DNA of 64,000 nucleotides from CAZMCT01 sp964564785 (GCA_964564785.1 CAZMCT010000005.1:1-64000); one strand, 5' to 3'; counted from the first letter of the stretch, positions 43,957 through 53,637 are shown. Translations and numbers: made by a program. Notes: generated from the sequence alone by a model not told the origin.

Positions 43957-45048
43957 ATGCAGGAATGCCGGATTCACAGCATGGAGGCGACCACCCGCGG
44001 CAGCGCCAGAGCCCGGGCGGGTTTCACGCTGATCGAGCTACTGGTCGTCGTGGCGATCATCGCAGTGCTGATCTCGATTCTGCTGCCCGCGCTGGGCGCC
44101 TCGCGCAAGTCGGCCCGCGCGGTCAAGTGCGCCGCGCATCTGCGGCAGGTCTCTCAGGCGATGGCGGGCTACCTGGCCGAGAGCCGGTCGGTCTACCCGC
44201 CGTCGTACATCTACGCGCTCGACCGCAGCGGCAATTACGATTTGCAGCGGCAGCCGCAGGCTCCGGTCGACGGATACATCCACTGGTCGTGGTTCCTGTA
44301 CAACCGCGGGCAGGCGGGCGACGAGGCGTTCACGTGCCCGGAGATTCGCTCGCGTGGCGGCGTGCCGCGCACGAACCCCGGCCCGATGGCCGAGCACTGG
44401 GAAGGCGACCAGCGCGATGTCGAGAACAATCATAAACCGCCGCCCGCCAACGCCATCGAGGACAAGCAGGCCCCGCGCTGCGCCTTCACCGGCAACGCCG
44501 CCATCTTTCCCCGCAACAAGTTCACCACCGAACTGTCGGGGGGGGCGCGGATCAACCGTCTCGTGAACGAAAGCGAAATCCGCAACCCGGGTGATGTGAT
44601 CCTCGCCACCGAGTTCAACCGCAACTGGCGCGTCTCCGCCGAGGGCAACCCCGACGACGCGTACGTTCTCGGCAAAGGCCATCGCCCGGTCAACCCGTTC
44701 ATGAGTCTCTCGAGCGGATCGGATGAGTATGCGGCCCCGCTGCTGACCGAGACCTTTTCGTACCTGGGCAGCGACGGTTCGAACGCTTACGGCCTCTTGC
44801 CGCAGAACGTCGTGGACAACATGACCAACGCGATCGGCCAGATCGGTATCGCCGAGACGAACGCGGTCGGGCGGCATCATCCCGGCGGCGACAAGCTCGG
44901 CGGCACGGCGAACTTCGTATTCGTCGACGGCCACGTCGAGCGGCAGACGATCTTGCAGTCGCTCAAGGACCGCCAGTGGGGCGACAAGTACTACGCCCTG
45001 ACGGGAAACACGACCGTGCTGGATCGGTACGGCCAGATTTCGCCCTGA
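43957..45048 (+). CDS. prepilin-like secreted protein (DUF1559 type)
   Basis: A 363-residue protein with a type IV/II prepilin N-terminus: short basic leader, cleavage after Gly22, then Phe23 and 'TLIELLVVVAIIAVLISILLP', with Glu at position 5 of the mature chain. The C-terminal 'ANFVFVDGHVER' is the hallmark of the H-x9-DG motif of planctomycete DUF1559-like pseudopilins. The middle is a beta-rich globular part. It is probably processed by a prepilin peptidase and assembled by a secretion/pilus system not present here. ATG 43957 has a GGGGAGG ribosome site. The dockerin protein follows after 280 bp. Confidence 0.88.
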   Translation: MQECRIHSMEATTRGSARARAGFTLIELLVVVAIIAVLISILLPALGASRKSARAVKCAAHLRQVSQAMAGYLAESRSVYPPSYIYALDRSGNYDLQRQPQAPVDGYIHWSWFLYNRGQAGDEAFTCPEIRSRGGVPRTNPGPMAEHWEGDQRDVENNHKPPPANAIEDKQAPRCAFTGNAAIFPRNKFTTELSGGARINRLVNESEIRNPGDVILATEFNRNWRVSAEGNPDDAYVLGKGHRPVNPFMSLSSGSDEYAAPLLTETFSYLGSDGSNAYGLLPQNVVDNMTNAIGQIGIAETNAVGRHHPGGDKLGGTANFVFVDGHVERQTILQSLKDRQWGDKYYALTGNTTVLDRYGQISP

Positions 45049-45328
45049 GAAACCGCGGACGCAGGCGTAAGCCGCGGCGAGCACGGGACCCTTCGGGTAC
45101 CGGCAGGTCGGCGAGTGGTAGCGATGCGACGGGTGGAAAGAAGCGGCCGGTGACGGGCTGGCGCGACACCCGCGCAGAGGCTTCGGAAACGGAGGGACGG
45201 GCGGCGCACAAGGAGCGCGGGCGTGCCGGTGGCTCCCGGAGGGCAGAGCGGCGGACGCAAGTCGAAAAATGACGGATTGGTCGGAAGGAAGTCTGGTGGG
45301 TGCTATTCAACATCTTGGAGGAAAGAGA

Positions 45329-48112
45329 ATGCTGCAAGTGAGATTCAGGACAGTCTTAGCCGTGGTGGCTGGGTGCACGCTGTCGGCGAGCGCCCTGGCG
45401 CAACCGATCAATTACGAGAACGTGCCCAACGCGGGCCAGGTCAACATCAGCGGCGCGACGCTGTTCAAGCCGTTCTTCGAGGCGCCGGCCTCGACGAATG
45501 ACTTCATCGACGTCGACGGCGATGGCTTCTTCGGCTACGACCCCAACACGTTCCCGTTCGTGGACCAGCTCGCCCCCACGTTCGTTCCCGGTAACCCGCT
45601 GACCACGGTCTGGGCGGTGCAGTACCGCGGGGTCGGTTCGGTGAACGGTCTGGAAGAGTTCATCAACAGCACGCTGTGCGACTACTTCAGCCAGGGCGTG
45701 CCGGCGGAGAACGGCTACCTGAACCGCTTCGCCTGGGCGATCGGCGGCGTCCGTCAGCTCGGGAGCTGGCCGGACTGGCTCAGCGACGTCGGCGATCCGA
45801 ACTGGATCGGCTGGGGCATCGCTGCACCGGACGGCAATTTTGCCAATGACCCCGGCACCCCGCTGCCGCCCGAGAAGATCGACATCGCGATCCTCGACGT
45901 CCCCAGCATCTGGGGTCTGGTCGCGGGCGACCCCGCGAATGCCGACTGGTTTCGCGGGCCCGGGACCGACGGCTACGGCCAGTGTCCGATTCTCTCGAAC
46001 ACCGGCTGGAGCAACCAGATGGAGAGCCTGACGCGCGACTGCAACGGCGGCACGGTCTCGATCGATCCCAACGAAATCGTCGACACCACGGTCGCCTGGG
46101 CAGCGATCACCTACATCGCCAACCGCGGCGTGGCGCGGCCCGACCTCAACGGTGACGGCGTCGCGGGTGACATCAACCTGAGCGACATTCAGCACCTGTT
46201 CCTCACCGGCCGGTCGCGCAGCGGCGAGAACCTGGCCGTCGGCACGCGCTCCGGCGGCTCGGGCACGCGCAACGGCATGATGAACACGAGCGGGATCGAC
46301 CCGTCGTGGGGCCGCGGCGACAACCTCGACTCGGAGTGGGCGAACACGAACTCCGCCAATGTGGGCCCGAACCGGCGAATCAGCAACGCGGAAGGTTCCA
46401 GCGGTGTCGAGCGGGCGGTTCAGGTTTCGCGGCTCGGGATCGCCTACACCGGTCTGTTCGGCAACGAACGCGCCGCGTTCGACGCCAACGCCGGCCGCTA
46501 CGAGATCCTCAACATCGCCCGCGACACGCAAGGCGGCACCAACTATGTTCGGCCGAGCGTGAACGCCGTCATCAACAACTGCGACGTCAACACGGGCTGG
46601 CAGTTGGGCGGCCAGGTCACGTTCGTGACGGTGTGCGACCCGCAGCAGACGGATCCCAACGCCCCCGACTACTGCGACAACCAGGCTGCGGCCACGTACC
46701 TCGACAACATTCTCGAGAGCATCGCGAACGTCGAGGGCGCGCCGACCAGCCCCGAGAACTTCAACATGCCGGGTGAGTACCTGGCGACGCGCTTCGTGCT
46801 CGAGGCGGCCATCGACTGCGTGCCGACGTTCAACAACCCCTCGGTCTTCGTTCCGAACCCCTTGCTGAACCAGGCGCTCCAGGACTACACCCTCGTTGCG
46901 CAGACGACGGTCGTGCCGGCCTACGGCAGCAAGAACCCGGCCGGCCTGGTCCCGCGCCGCGTGACGCTCAGCGAGGATCCGACGCTTGACCCGAACGTGC
47001 CCTGGCTCGACGGCACGCCCGTGACCGACAACACCTACCGCTACAAGGGCACCGGCGGCGCGTTCTTCACCATCGCGCGTGACAAGAAGCTCGGCAGCCG
47101 TAATGCCGTGACCGGCGATTTCAACCGCGACGGCCTGCGGAACGTGGATGATGTCGAGAAGATGATGGTGGCCTACGCGGCTCCGCTCGACTTCGAGCAG
47201 GACCTGGGTCCGGCCCCCGGCGATGCCGGCGAGCAGACCGGCGGGAACTACCCGATCGTCCACATCATGGCCGACTTCAACAGCGACGGTAACTTCACTG
47301 CCAAGGACGTCCGCTACTTCGCCGACGGTCTGGCGCTCGATCCGGCCTACCCGAACGGCACGTACGGCCCGGTCCTCAACCGCAAGCTGGCCTTCCAGCG
47401 CGTGGATACCTTCTGGGCGCTTCAGCCGGGCGGCGACGGCAACTTCTTCGATACCACGCTCGCCACGCCCAAGGCCTACGCGGCCGGTGATTCCGAGGGT
47501 GACGTGGCCGGCAACCCCACCGTCCCCGGCGCCGACCCGCGCGGTGCGGATGGCGTGGTCAACGCCGCCGACATCGACTACGTCTACGCCCAGTTCAAGA
47601 ACGAGCGGTTCGGCTGGAACAACGCGGCCGCGAACTGGTTCGACATCGACCAGGCGATTTACTTCGACCTGAGCGCGGACATGACCGGTCCGGAGACCGT
47701 TCTGGACACCGTGCAGCTCGTCGTGAACCAGGCCGACGTGGACTACCTGGTGCAGGTGATCCTGGGCACCGACTACGGCGATGCGAACCTCGACGGCGCG
47801 GTCGACGCCACCGACAAGGCGATCGTCGAAGCCAACCTCGGTCAGCCCGGCGGCTGGGCCGACGGCAATTTCGACGGCGACGAGACGGTTGACGCCGATG
47901 ACCTGGCCCTGTTCCAGACGGCGTGCGTCGGCGACACCAACTGCGACGGCGTCGTGGGCTTCGGTGACATCAATCCGTTCGTCGCGGGTCTGACCGGCGG
48001 GCCGCAGTGCAATCCCGCCAACTTCGACATCAACGGCAACGGCACGATCGGGTTTGACGACATCAACCCGTTCGTCGCCCTGCTGTCCTCCGGCGGCGGG
48101 CCCTGCCCGTAA
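45329..48112 (+). CDS. large secreted protein: PstS-like domain plus dockerin-type repeats
   Basis: 927 residues with a signal peptide (1-25). The N-terminal part ('VNISGATLFKPFFEAPASTND', 'AVQYRGVGSVNGLEEFI', 'DIAILDVPSIWGL') resembles phosphate-binding PstS-like periplasmic proteins by pattern. The second half carries Asp/Asn-rich calcium-binding loops of dockerin type: 'GDFNRDGLRNVDDVEKMM', 'ADFNSDGNFTAKDVRYF', 'GDANLDGAVDATDKAIV', 'GNFDGDETVDADDLALF'. Two final units, 'GDTNCDGVVGFGDINPFVAG' and 'DINGNGTIGFDDINPFVALL', close the chain with GGGPCP. ATG 45329 follows GGAGG. It is probably exported and surface-attached; the ligand is unknown. Confidence 0.85.
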   Translation: MLQVRFRTVLAVVAGCTLSASALAQPINYENVPNAGQVNISGATLFKPFFEAPASTNDFIDVDGDGFFGYDPNTFPFVDQLAPTFVPGNPLTTVWAVQYRGVGSVNGLEEFINSTLCDYFSQGVPAENGYLNRFAWAIGGVRQLGSWPDWLSDVGDPNWIGWGIAAPDGNFANDPGTPLPPEKIDIAILDVPSIWGLVAGDPANADWFRGPGTDGYGQCPILSNTGWSNQMESLTRDCNGGTVSIDPNEIVDTTVAWAAITYIANRGVARPDLNGDGVAGDINLSDIQHLFLTGRSRSGENLAVGTRSGGSGTRNGMMNTSGIDPSWGRGDNLDSEWANTNSANVGPNRRISNAEGSSGVERAVQVSRLGIAYTGLFGNERAAFDANAGRYEILNIARDTQGGTNYVRPSVNAVINNCDVNTGWQLGGQVTFVTVCDPQQTDPNAPDYCDNQAAATYLDNILESIANVEGAPTSPENFNMPGEYLATRFVLEAAIDCVPTFNNPSVFVPNPLLNQALQDYTLVAQTTVVPAYGSKNPAGLVPRRVTLSEDPTLDPNVPWLDGTPVTDNTYRYKGTGGAFFTIARDKKLGSRNAVTGDFNRDGLRNVDDVEKMMVAYAAPLDFEQDLGPAPGDAGEQTGGNYPIVHIMADFNSDGNFTAKDVRYFADGLALDPAYPNGTYGPVLNRKLAFQRVDTFWALQPGGDGNFFDTTLATPKAYAAGDSEGDVAGNPTVPGADPRGADGVVNAADIDYVYAQFKNERFGWNNAAANWFDIDQAIYFDLSADMTGPETVLDTVQLVVNQADVDYLVQVILGTDYGDANLDGAVDATDKAIVEANLGQPGGWADGNFDGDETVDADDLALFQTACVGDTNCDGVVGFGDINPFVAGLTGGPQCNPANFDINGNGTIGFDDINPFVALLSSGGGPCP

Positions 48113-48482
48113 GCCGGGCTTCCGGTATTGAATCCGGCGCGGCCGGTCGGGGAACGGTTCCTCGGCCGGCCTTTTTTTTACCTGGGGAAGAGGGCTCGGG
48201 CCGCGCCTGCACGCATGTCCGCAATAAGGCTGACTGGCCCGGCCGAGCGGAAAGGCGGGTACGAAGCTCCGCCAGGGCGGGCCGCCGCCTTTTGCAGCCC
48301 CGCGCGCTACTTTGCCGCTGGCGTCGCGGCCGACACAAATGTAAGATGCCGGATTCACAGGTGGCAGCAGCAGCAAGGAACCGCGCAGTCCGTGAACGGC
48401 CACACCATTCATCCCCCTACCGGACGAACGGGCGGCACGCGTGTGCCAAGGCCCGCCCCCGGCCCACGTGGCGAGAGGAGCA
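48113..48482. other. intergenic stretch between dockerin protein and korA
   Basis: 370 bases. They hold the terminator at 48141-48179 and the korA ribosome site GAGGAG. No gene is seen in the rest. Confidence 0.55.
48141..48179 (+). terminator. intrinsic terminator after the dockerin protein gene
   Basis: GGCCGGTCGGGGAA pairs with TTCCTCGGCCGGCC (two G-T-type mismatches) around a CGG loop, followed by eight T (48172-48179). It ends 67 bp after the stop codon. Confidence 0.92.
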
Positions 48483-50360
48483 ATGGGTACCGCGACCTCT
48501 GACAAGACCCGGGCGACGCCGCGCAGCGGCAAACTCGTGCAGGAACTCACCCAGGCGGCCGTTCGCTTCGCCGGCGACTCGGGCGACGGTATGCAACTCG
48601 TCGGCAGTCAATTCACCGCGACGTCGGCCGTGCTCGGCAACGACGTGGCGACGTTCCCGGACTACCCGGCCGAGATCCGTGCCCCCATGGGCACACTGGC
48701 CGGCGTTTCCGGCTTCCAAATCAACTTCGCCAGCCGTCATATTTACACGCCGGGCGACCGGGTCGACTGCCTGGTCGCGATGAACCCGGCGGCGCTGAAG
48801 GCAAACCTCGGCGACCTGAACGAGGGCGGCGTGCTGGTCGTGAACAGCGACGAGTTCAACTCCAGCAACCTCGAAAAGGCCCAGTACGACCACAACCCGC
48901 TCGAAACCGGTGAGCTCGGCCGCTACCAACTCTACAAGATCCCGATCACCCAGCAGACGCTCGAAGCCGTGAAGGAAACCGGCCTGGGGCCCAAGGACGC
49001 CGGGCGATGCAAGAACTTCTACGCCCTCGGCCTCCTCTACTGGCTCTACGATCGCCCGCTCGAGCCCACGCTGCGCTGGATCAACAGCAAGTTCGGCAAG
49101 GTGCCGGGCGTGGCGCGGGCCAACACGCTGGCCCTCGAGGCCGGCTACAACTTCGGCGAAACCGCTGAGATCTTCACACAGCGCTACCGCGTGCGGCCCG
49201 CCGACCTTCGCCCCGGCACCTACCGCAACCTGACCGGCAACCAGGCCACGGCCCTCGGCTTCATTACCGCAGCCGAGCTGGCCGGCCGCCCCCTGTTCTA
49301 TGGCAGCTACCCCATCACGCCGGCCAGCGAGATTCTGCATGAGCTGTCCGCGGAGAAGACCTTCGACGTCCGGGTCTTCCAGGCCGAGGATGAGATCGCC
49401 GCCATGTGCTCGGTGGTCGGCGCTGCGTTCGCGGGCGCGATCGCGGTCACCGGCACGAGCGGCCCCGGCATGGCGCTCAAGCAGGAAGCCATCGGCTTGG
49501 CGGTGATGACCGAGCTGCCGTGCGTGATCGTCAACGTGCAGCGCGGCGGCCCGAGCACGGGGCTTCCGACCAAGACCGAGCAAGCCGACCTGTGGCAGGC
49601 GATCTTCGGACGCAACGGCGAATGTCCCCTGCCGGTGCTGGCCGCCCAATCGCCCGGCGATTGCTTCTGGTCCGCGCTCGAGGCCACACGGATCGCCGTG
49701 AAGTACATGACCCCGGTGGTCCTCCTCACCGACGGATATCTCGCCAACGGCTCGGAACCCTGGCGCGTGCCCGAGCTGAGCGAGCTGCCCGCGATCCCGG
49801 TGCGCTTTCACACCGACCCGGCCACGTTCCAGCCGTACCGGCGCGATGCACACGGGGCGCGGCCGTGGGCGATCCCTGGCACGCCCGGGCTGCATCACCG
49901 CATCGGTGGGCTCGAAAAGGCCGACGGCACCGGCAACGTGTGCTACGTGCCCGAGAACCACCAGAAGATGGTGAGCCTGCGGGCGCAGAAGATCGAGAAC
50001 GTCGTCGAGGATCTGCCCGACCAGGAGGTGTACGGCGACAGCGCGGGCGAGCTGCTGGTCGTGTCGTGGGGCGGCACGTTCGGGGCGGTGCGCACGGCGA
50101 TCGAGCGGGCCCGCGAGGACCGGCAGCCGGTCTCGCACGTTCACCTGCGCTGGCTGAACCCCATGCCGCGCAACCTCGGCGACATCTTGCGGCGCTTCCG
50201 GCGGGTGCTGGTGTGCGAGCTGAACATGGGCCAATTGCAGTTCGTGCTGCGCGGCCGCTACCTGGTGGAGGCGCTGGGTCTGCACAAGGTGCAGGGGCGG
50301 CCGTTCATGGTGAGCGAGATCCGCGAGAAGGTGGACGAGCTCCTCGGAGGTGGCGCGTGA
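48483..50360 (+). CDS. korA: 2-oxoacid:ferredoxin oxidoreductase alpha subunit (KorA type)
   Basis: Alpha chain of a two-subunit 2-oxoglutarate (or other 2-oxoacid):ferredoxin oxidoreductase, which oxidises the oxoacid to acyl-CoA. Its 625 residues are a fusion of the gamma-like domain (N-terminal ~200: 'VRFAGDSGDGMQLVGSQF') and the alpha domain ('GSYPITPASEILHELSAEK', 'FQAEDEIAAMCSVVGAAFAG', 'TGTSGPGMALKQEAIGLAV'). ATG 48483 has GAGGAG upstream. Its stop overlaps the korB start (GTGA), so the pair is translationally coupled. 2-oxoglutarate is the likeliest substrate by family resemblance. Confidence 0.93.
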   Translation: MGTATSDKTRATPRSGKLVQELTQAAVRFAGDSGDGMQLVGSQFTATSAVLGNDVATFPDYPAEIRAPMGTLAGVSGFQINFASRHIYTPGDRVDCLVAMNPAALKANLGDLNEGGVLVVNSDEFNSSNLEKAQYDHNPLETGELGRYQLYKIPITQQTLEAVKETGLGPKDAGRCKNFYALGLLYWLYDRPLEPTLRWINSKFGKVPGVARANTLALEAGYNFGETAEIFTQRYRVRPADLRPGTYRNLTGNQATALGFITAAELAGRPLFYGSYPITPASEILHELSAEKTFDVRVFQAEDEIAAMCSVVGAAFAGAIAVTGTSGPGMALKQEAIGLAVMTELPCVIVNVQRGGPSTGLPTKTEQADLWQAIFGRNGECPLPVLAAQSPGDCFWSALEATRIAVKYMTPVVLLTDGYLANGSEPWRVPELSELPAIPVRFHTDPATFQPYRRDAHGARPWAIPGTPGLHHRIGGLEKADGTGNVCYVPENHQKMVSLRAQKIENVVEDLPDQEVYGDSAGELLVVSWGGTFGAVRTAIERAREDRQPVSHVHLRWLNPMPRNLGDILRRFRRVLVCELNMGQLQFVLRGRYLVEALGLHKVQGRPFMVSEIREKVDELLGGGA

Positions 50361-51370
50361 GTGCCGAACCGGCGCTTTCGATGAAGGACTTCAGGACCGA
50401 CCAGCAGGTCAAGTGGTGCCCCGGCTGCGGCGACCACTCGATCCTGGTGCAACTCCAGAAGGTGCTGGCCGCCGCGGGCGTCGACCGCGACCGGACGGTG
50501 TTCGTGTCGGGCATCGGCTGCTCGAGCCGCTTCCCGTACTACATGAACACGTACGGCTTCCACAGCATTCACGGCCGCGCGCCGGCGATCGCGACGGGCG
50601 TGAAGTGCGCGAACCCCGAGCTGGACGTGTGGGTGGTTACCGGCGACGGCGATGCACTCAGCATCGGCGGCAACCACTTTCTGCATGCCATCCGCCGCAA
50701 CCTCGGGCTGAAGATCGTCCTGTTCAACAATCGCATCTACGGCCTGACCAAGGGCCAATACTCGCCCACCAGCGAGTTCGGCACGAAGACGAAATCTTCT
50801 CCCGCCGGGTCGATCGATCACCCCGTGCACCCGCTCTCGGTCGCCCTGGGCGCCGAGGTCACGTTCGCGGCCCGCTCCATCGACACCGACGTGCAGCACC
50901 TCCAGCACGTGCTGCAACGGATGATCTCGCATGAGGGCACCGCGTTCCTCGAGGTCTACCAGAACTGCCAGGTCTACAACGCCAACGCGTACGCCTGGGC
51001 CACCGACCGCCAGACGCGGCTCGACCACGTGCTCTATGTCGAGCACGGCAAGCCGCTGATCTTCGGCCAGAACCGCGACAAGGGACTGCGGCTCAACGGA
51101 GACACGCTGGAAGTCGTCCGCGTGGGTGAAGTCTCACCGGACGACCTGGTGATCCACGACGAGACCAACCCCGACCCCACCATGGCCTTCCGCCTCTCGC
51201 GGCTGACGTATCCGGCCATGCCCGAGCCGGTCGGCGTCTTCCGCGCCGTCGCCAAGCCGGTCTATGAGCGCATGATGCTCGGCCAGATCGCGGACGCCCG
51301 CGCCAAGTTCGGACCCGGCAGGCTCGAGAAGCTGTTCGCGGCGGGCGAGACCTGGAAGGTGGGCGAGTAA
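50357..51370 (+). CDS. korB: 2-oxoacid:ferredoxin oxidoreductase beta subunit (KorB type)
   Basis: Thiamine diphosphate-binding beta chain, 337 residues. The N-terminal 'VKWCPGCGDHSILVQL' supplies cluster-ligand cysteines, 'GIGCSSRFPYYMNTYGFHSIHGRA' follows, and the TPP motif is 'GDGDALSIGGNHFLHAIRRN' with 'NNRIYGLTKGQYSPTS'. GTG at 50357 overlaps the korA TGA by two bases, with GGAGG seven bases upstream. No separate delta (ferredoxin) subunit is encoded next to it; electrons are presumably passed to a free ferredoxin. Confidence 0.94.
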   Translation: MSAEPALSMKDFRTDQQVKWCPGCGDHSILVQLQKVLAAAGVDRDRTVFVSGIGCSSRFPYYMNTYGFHSIHGRAPAIATGVKCANPELDVWVVTGDGDALSIGGNHFLHAIRRNLGLKIVLFNNRIYGLTKGQYSPTSEFGTKTKSSPAGSIDHPVHPLSVALGAEVTFAARSIDTDVQHLQHVLQRMISHEGTAFLEVYQNCQVYNANAYAWATDRQTRLDHVLYVEHGKPLIFGQNRDKGLRLNGDTLEVVRVGEVSPDDLVIHDETNPDPTMAFRLSRLTYPAMPEPVGVFRAVAKPVYERMMLGQIADARAKFGPGRLEKLFAAGETWKVGE

Positions 51371-51400
51371 AGGCGGCCGCCCCCGCTCTGATTCCCAGGT

Positions 51401-51416
51401 GGTCGCCGCGGCGACC
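51401..51416. other. perfect 16-bp palindrome after korB
   Basis: GGTCGCCGCGGCGACC is self-complementary, begins 31 bp after the korB stop and is not followed by a T-run. It could be a weak RNA stem or a protein site; I cannot decide. Confidence 0.35.
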
Positions 51417-51458
51417 CACGCCGAATCCCGCCACGGCCGTGGTTCGCATACCCCCTGA

Positions 51459-51499
51459 CAGCCCGTTGAAAAGCGCGGCTGGCTCCGCGCTAACCCGCC
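51459..51499 (+). repeat. dispersed intergenic repeat, type I copy
   Basis: Begins CAGCCCGTTGAAAAGCGCGG, then CTGGCTCCGCGC and an AACCCGCC end. The 37 bp from CCGTTG align with the copies at 33136 and 43305. It is 40 bp upstream of, and in the same direction as, the GT4 gene. Confidence 0.7.
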
Positions 51500-51539
51500 T
51501 ACCTTCCCACTTGCCCACCATCTCACGCATAATGCAACC

Positions 51540-52706
51540 GTGCATATTTGCCACGTCATCACCCGGCTGATCGTCGGCGGCGCTCAGGAAAACACGCTGC
51601 TGACCTGCGAGGGGCTGCACCAGCGCGGCCACCGGGTGACGCTCATCAGCGGCCCGACGCGCGGGCCGGAGGGCAGCCTGGTGCCGCGGGCCCGCGCCGG
51701 CGGCTATGAGTTCCGCGAAGAGAGCGAGCTGATCCGGGCCGTCAACCCATGGATCGACCTGCGGGCCTGGCGCTATCTCACCGCCACTTTTCAGCAGCTC
51801 CGCCCCGACATCGTCCACACGCACAGCAGCAAGGCCGGGATCCTCGGCCGCCTGGCCGCCCGCGACGCCCGCGTCCCCCTCATCGTCCACACCATCCACG
51901 GCATGAGCTTCAACCGCACGCAGTCGCCCCTCGTGCGGCGGGCGTACGCCTGGGCCGAGCGCCGCGCCGCCCGCTGCTCCGACGCGATCGTCACGGTCGC
52001 CGACGCATTGATCGAACAGACCGTCGCGGCCGGCATCTGCCCGCGCGACAAGCTGCTGACGGTCTACTCCGGCATGGCAGTCGAGCAGTTCACGCCCCGC
52101 CCCGAGCTGCGGGCCGCCGCCCGCCGCCAGTGGGGCGCGGCCGAAGAGGACGTGGTGGTCGGCACGGTCGCGCGGCTGTTTCGCCGCAAGGGCTACGAGC
52201 AACTGCTGCCGATCATGGCTGCCGCCGTCCGACGTCAACCGCGGCTGCGCTTCGTCTGGGTCGGCGACGGCGCGCAGCGGGCGGAATACGAGCAGGAGTT
52301 GGCACGCCTCGGCCTGGCCGGGCGCACGCACCTGGCGGGCCTCGTGCGGCCGGAAGATGTGCCGCGGCTGCTGGCCGGCTGCGACATTCTCGCGCATACT
52401 TCGCAATGGGAGGGCTTGCCACGGGCAGTGGTACAGGCGCTGCTGATGCAGGTGCCGGCGGTCGCATTCGACATCGACGGCACGCCCGAGGTAGTGCTGG
52501 ACGGCCGCACCGGGCGGCTGGTGCCGCTGAACGATGAGCCGGGCTTCGTCGCGGCGCTGTGCGAGCTTGCCGCAGACGCGGCCCTGCGGCGGAAAATGGG
52601 TATGACCGGGCGCGAACACTGCCTCGTGCGGTTCGACCATCGGCGAATGGTGGACCAGCTCGAGGCGCTGTACTTGCGGCTGGAACGGCGGAAACTGACG
52701 AGGTGA
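51540..52706 (+). CDS. glycosyltransferase family 4 (GT-B)
   Basis: 388 residues in the GT4 layout. The N-terminal acceptor domain starts 'ITRLIVGGAQENTLLTCEGL' and contains 'DIVHTHSSKAGILGRLAAR'. The C-terminal donor domain has 'VGTVARLFRRKGYEQLLPIM' and the E-x7-E region in 'SQWEGLPRAVVQALLM'. It probably builds a cell-surface polysaccharide or glycolipid from a nucleotide sugar. The GTG start at 51540 ('VHICHVITRL') has no strong ribosome site, but the alignment of the N-terminus supports it. A dispersed repeat precedes it. Confidence 0.9.
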   Translation: MHICHVITRLIVGGAQENTLLTCEGLHQRGHRVTLISGPTRGPEGSLVPRARAGGYEFREESELIRAVNPWIDLRAWRYLTATFQQLRPDIVHTHSSKAGILGRLAARDARVPLIVHTIHGMSFNRTQSPLVRRAYAWAERRAARCSDAIVTVADALIEQTVAAGICPRDKLLTVYSGMAVEQFTPRPELRAAARRQWGAAEEDVVVGTVARLFRRKGYEQLLPIMAAAVRRQPRLRFVWVGDGAQRAEYEQELARLGLAGRTHLAGLVRPEDVPRLLAGCDILAHTSQWEGLPRAVVQALLMQVPAVAFDIDGTPEVVLDGRTGRLVPLNDEPGFVAALCELAADAALRRKMGMTGREHCLVRFDHRRMVDQLEALYLRLERRKLTR

Positions 52707-52740
52707 AGAGGTGACGAGGGGGTGATTACAGGAGTTGTCA

Positions 52741-53160
52741 ATGGCCGTCGAAGTCGACATCACCTACATGGGCGACCTGCGTTGCCAAGCCATGCACGGC
52801 CCCTCGGAGAGCGTCATCACGACCGATGCGCCGGTCGACAACGGCGGGCAGGGTCGAGCATTCTCGCCGACCGACCTCGTCGCGGCCGCCCTGGGCACCT
52901 GCCTCGTGACGATCATGGGCAAGCTGGCTCAGCGGCACGGCTGGGACCTGACGGGCACGCGGGTGCACGTCACCAAGCAGATGGCGGCCGAGCCTATGCG
53001 GCGGATCGGCGAATTGCGGGTGACGGTTACGCTCCCGGAAGGGCGGAGCTGGAGCGAGGCGGACCGGCGCCGGCTCGAGAATGCGGCCCAGACGTGCCCG
53101 GTGAAGCAGTCGCTGCATCCCGATGTGCAGTTGCCGATGGAATTCGTGTATCCGGAATAG
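52741..53160 (+). CDS. OsmC/Ohr family peroxiredoxin-like protein
   Basis: 139 residues. Two conserved Cys lie in 'AALGTCLVTIMGKLAQRHG' (about 57) and 'AAQTCPVKQSLHPDV' (about 122), the pair used by OsmC/Ohr enzymes to reduce organic hydroperoxides with lipoyl or bacillithiol-type reductants. It is closer to the OsmC branch than to Ohr by overall pattern. AGGAG precedes ATG 52741 at 6 bp; a TTG six bases earlier is also open. It follows the GT4 gene by 34 bp and may be co-transcribed. Confidence 0.9.
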   Translation: MAVEVDITYMGDLRCQAMHGPSESVITTDAPVDNGGQGRAFSPTDLVAAALGTCLVTIMGKLAQRHGWDLTGTRVHVTKQMAAEPMRRIGELRVTVTLPEGRSWSEADRRRLENAAQTCPVKQSLHPDVQLPMEFVYPE

Positions 53161-53345
53161 TCGCCGCCGTGGTTGGGTGGTGGCCTGTGCGACGCCCCAA
53201 CGCGACCGGCCGGGACTGCAACCGCGTCACGCCCGCACGCCCCCCGTGCTCCACGCGCACCGCGCCGGAACCATCCCGCACGGCGCGTCAAACGTGGCAC
53301 CGCAGCCGCGCGGGCCACCGAGCACCCGAGGGCGAAGAACGGCCG

Positions 53346-53504
53346 TTACGCGGCCGCGCTGCCGGCCGCTGCCGTGAGGGCCGCGGTGACGATCTGCGTC
53401 GCCACCACGTCGAGAACATAGTACAGCAGAGTGTCGGCGCAACCGGCGAGCTGTGACAAGACTCCACCGCACGTGACGAGCAGGGCCCATTTGAGCGTAC
53501 GCAT
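53346..53504 (-). CDS. small lipoprotein, 52 aa
   Basis: ATG 53504 has GGAG upstream (an earlier in-frame ATG at 53543 lacks one). Signal peptide residues 5-21 end in the lipobox LAGC with Cys22. The mature part is only ~31 residues, mostly hydrophobic ('LLYYVLDVVATQIVTAALTAA'), so it is a tiny membrane-associated lipoprotein. The function is unknown. It diverges from the phosphodiesterase gene; the 133-bp gap probably holds both promoters. Confidence 0.6.
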   Translation of the reverse strand: MRTLKWALLVTCGGVLSQLAGCADTLLYYVLDVVATQIVTAALTAAAGSAAA

Positions 53505-53637
53505 TGGTGTCTCCAGTTTCGCGGGCCGACCCAGGCCGCTCAACTATAATCCACGGCCCGTCGGCCGCAAGGCTCAAACTCCGCCTGTCGGTGGTCGGGC
53601 AGCGCGAACAAGGCCGCGCTCCATCGGAGGGAACGCG

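Noticed and set aside
43965..48360. A 15-bp word, ATGCCGGATTCACAG, present at 43965 and 48346
   Set aside because: One shared 15-mer pair in 64 kb is expected by chance and the flanks do not match.
45356..48550. Very long antisense ORF (about 1060 codons) opposite the dockerin protein gene
   Set aside because: It mirrors the Asp/Asn-rich coding strand in a high-G+C gene, has no ribosome site and has Val/Arg/Ala-rich composition typical of antisense frames.
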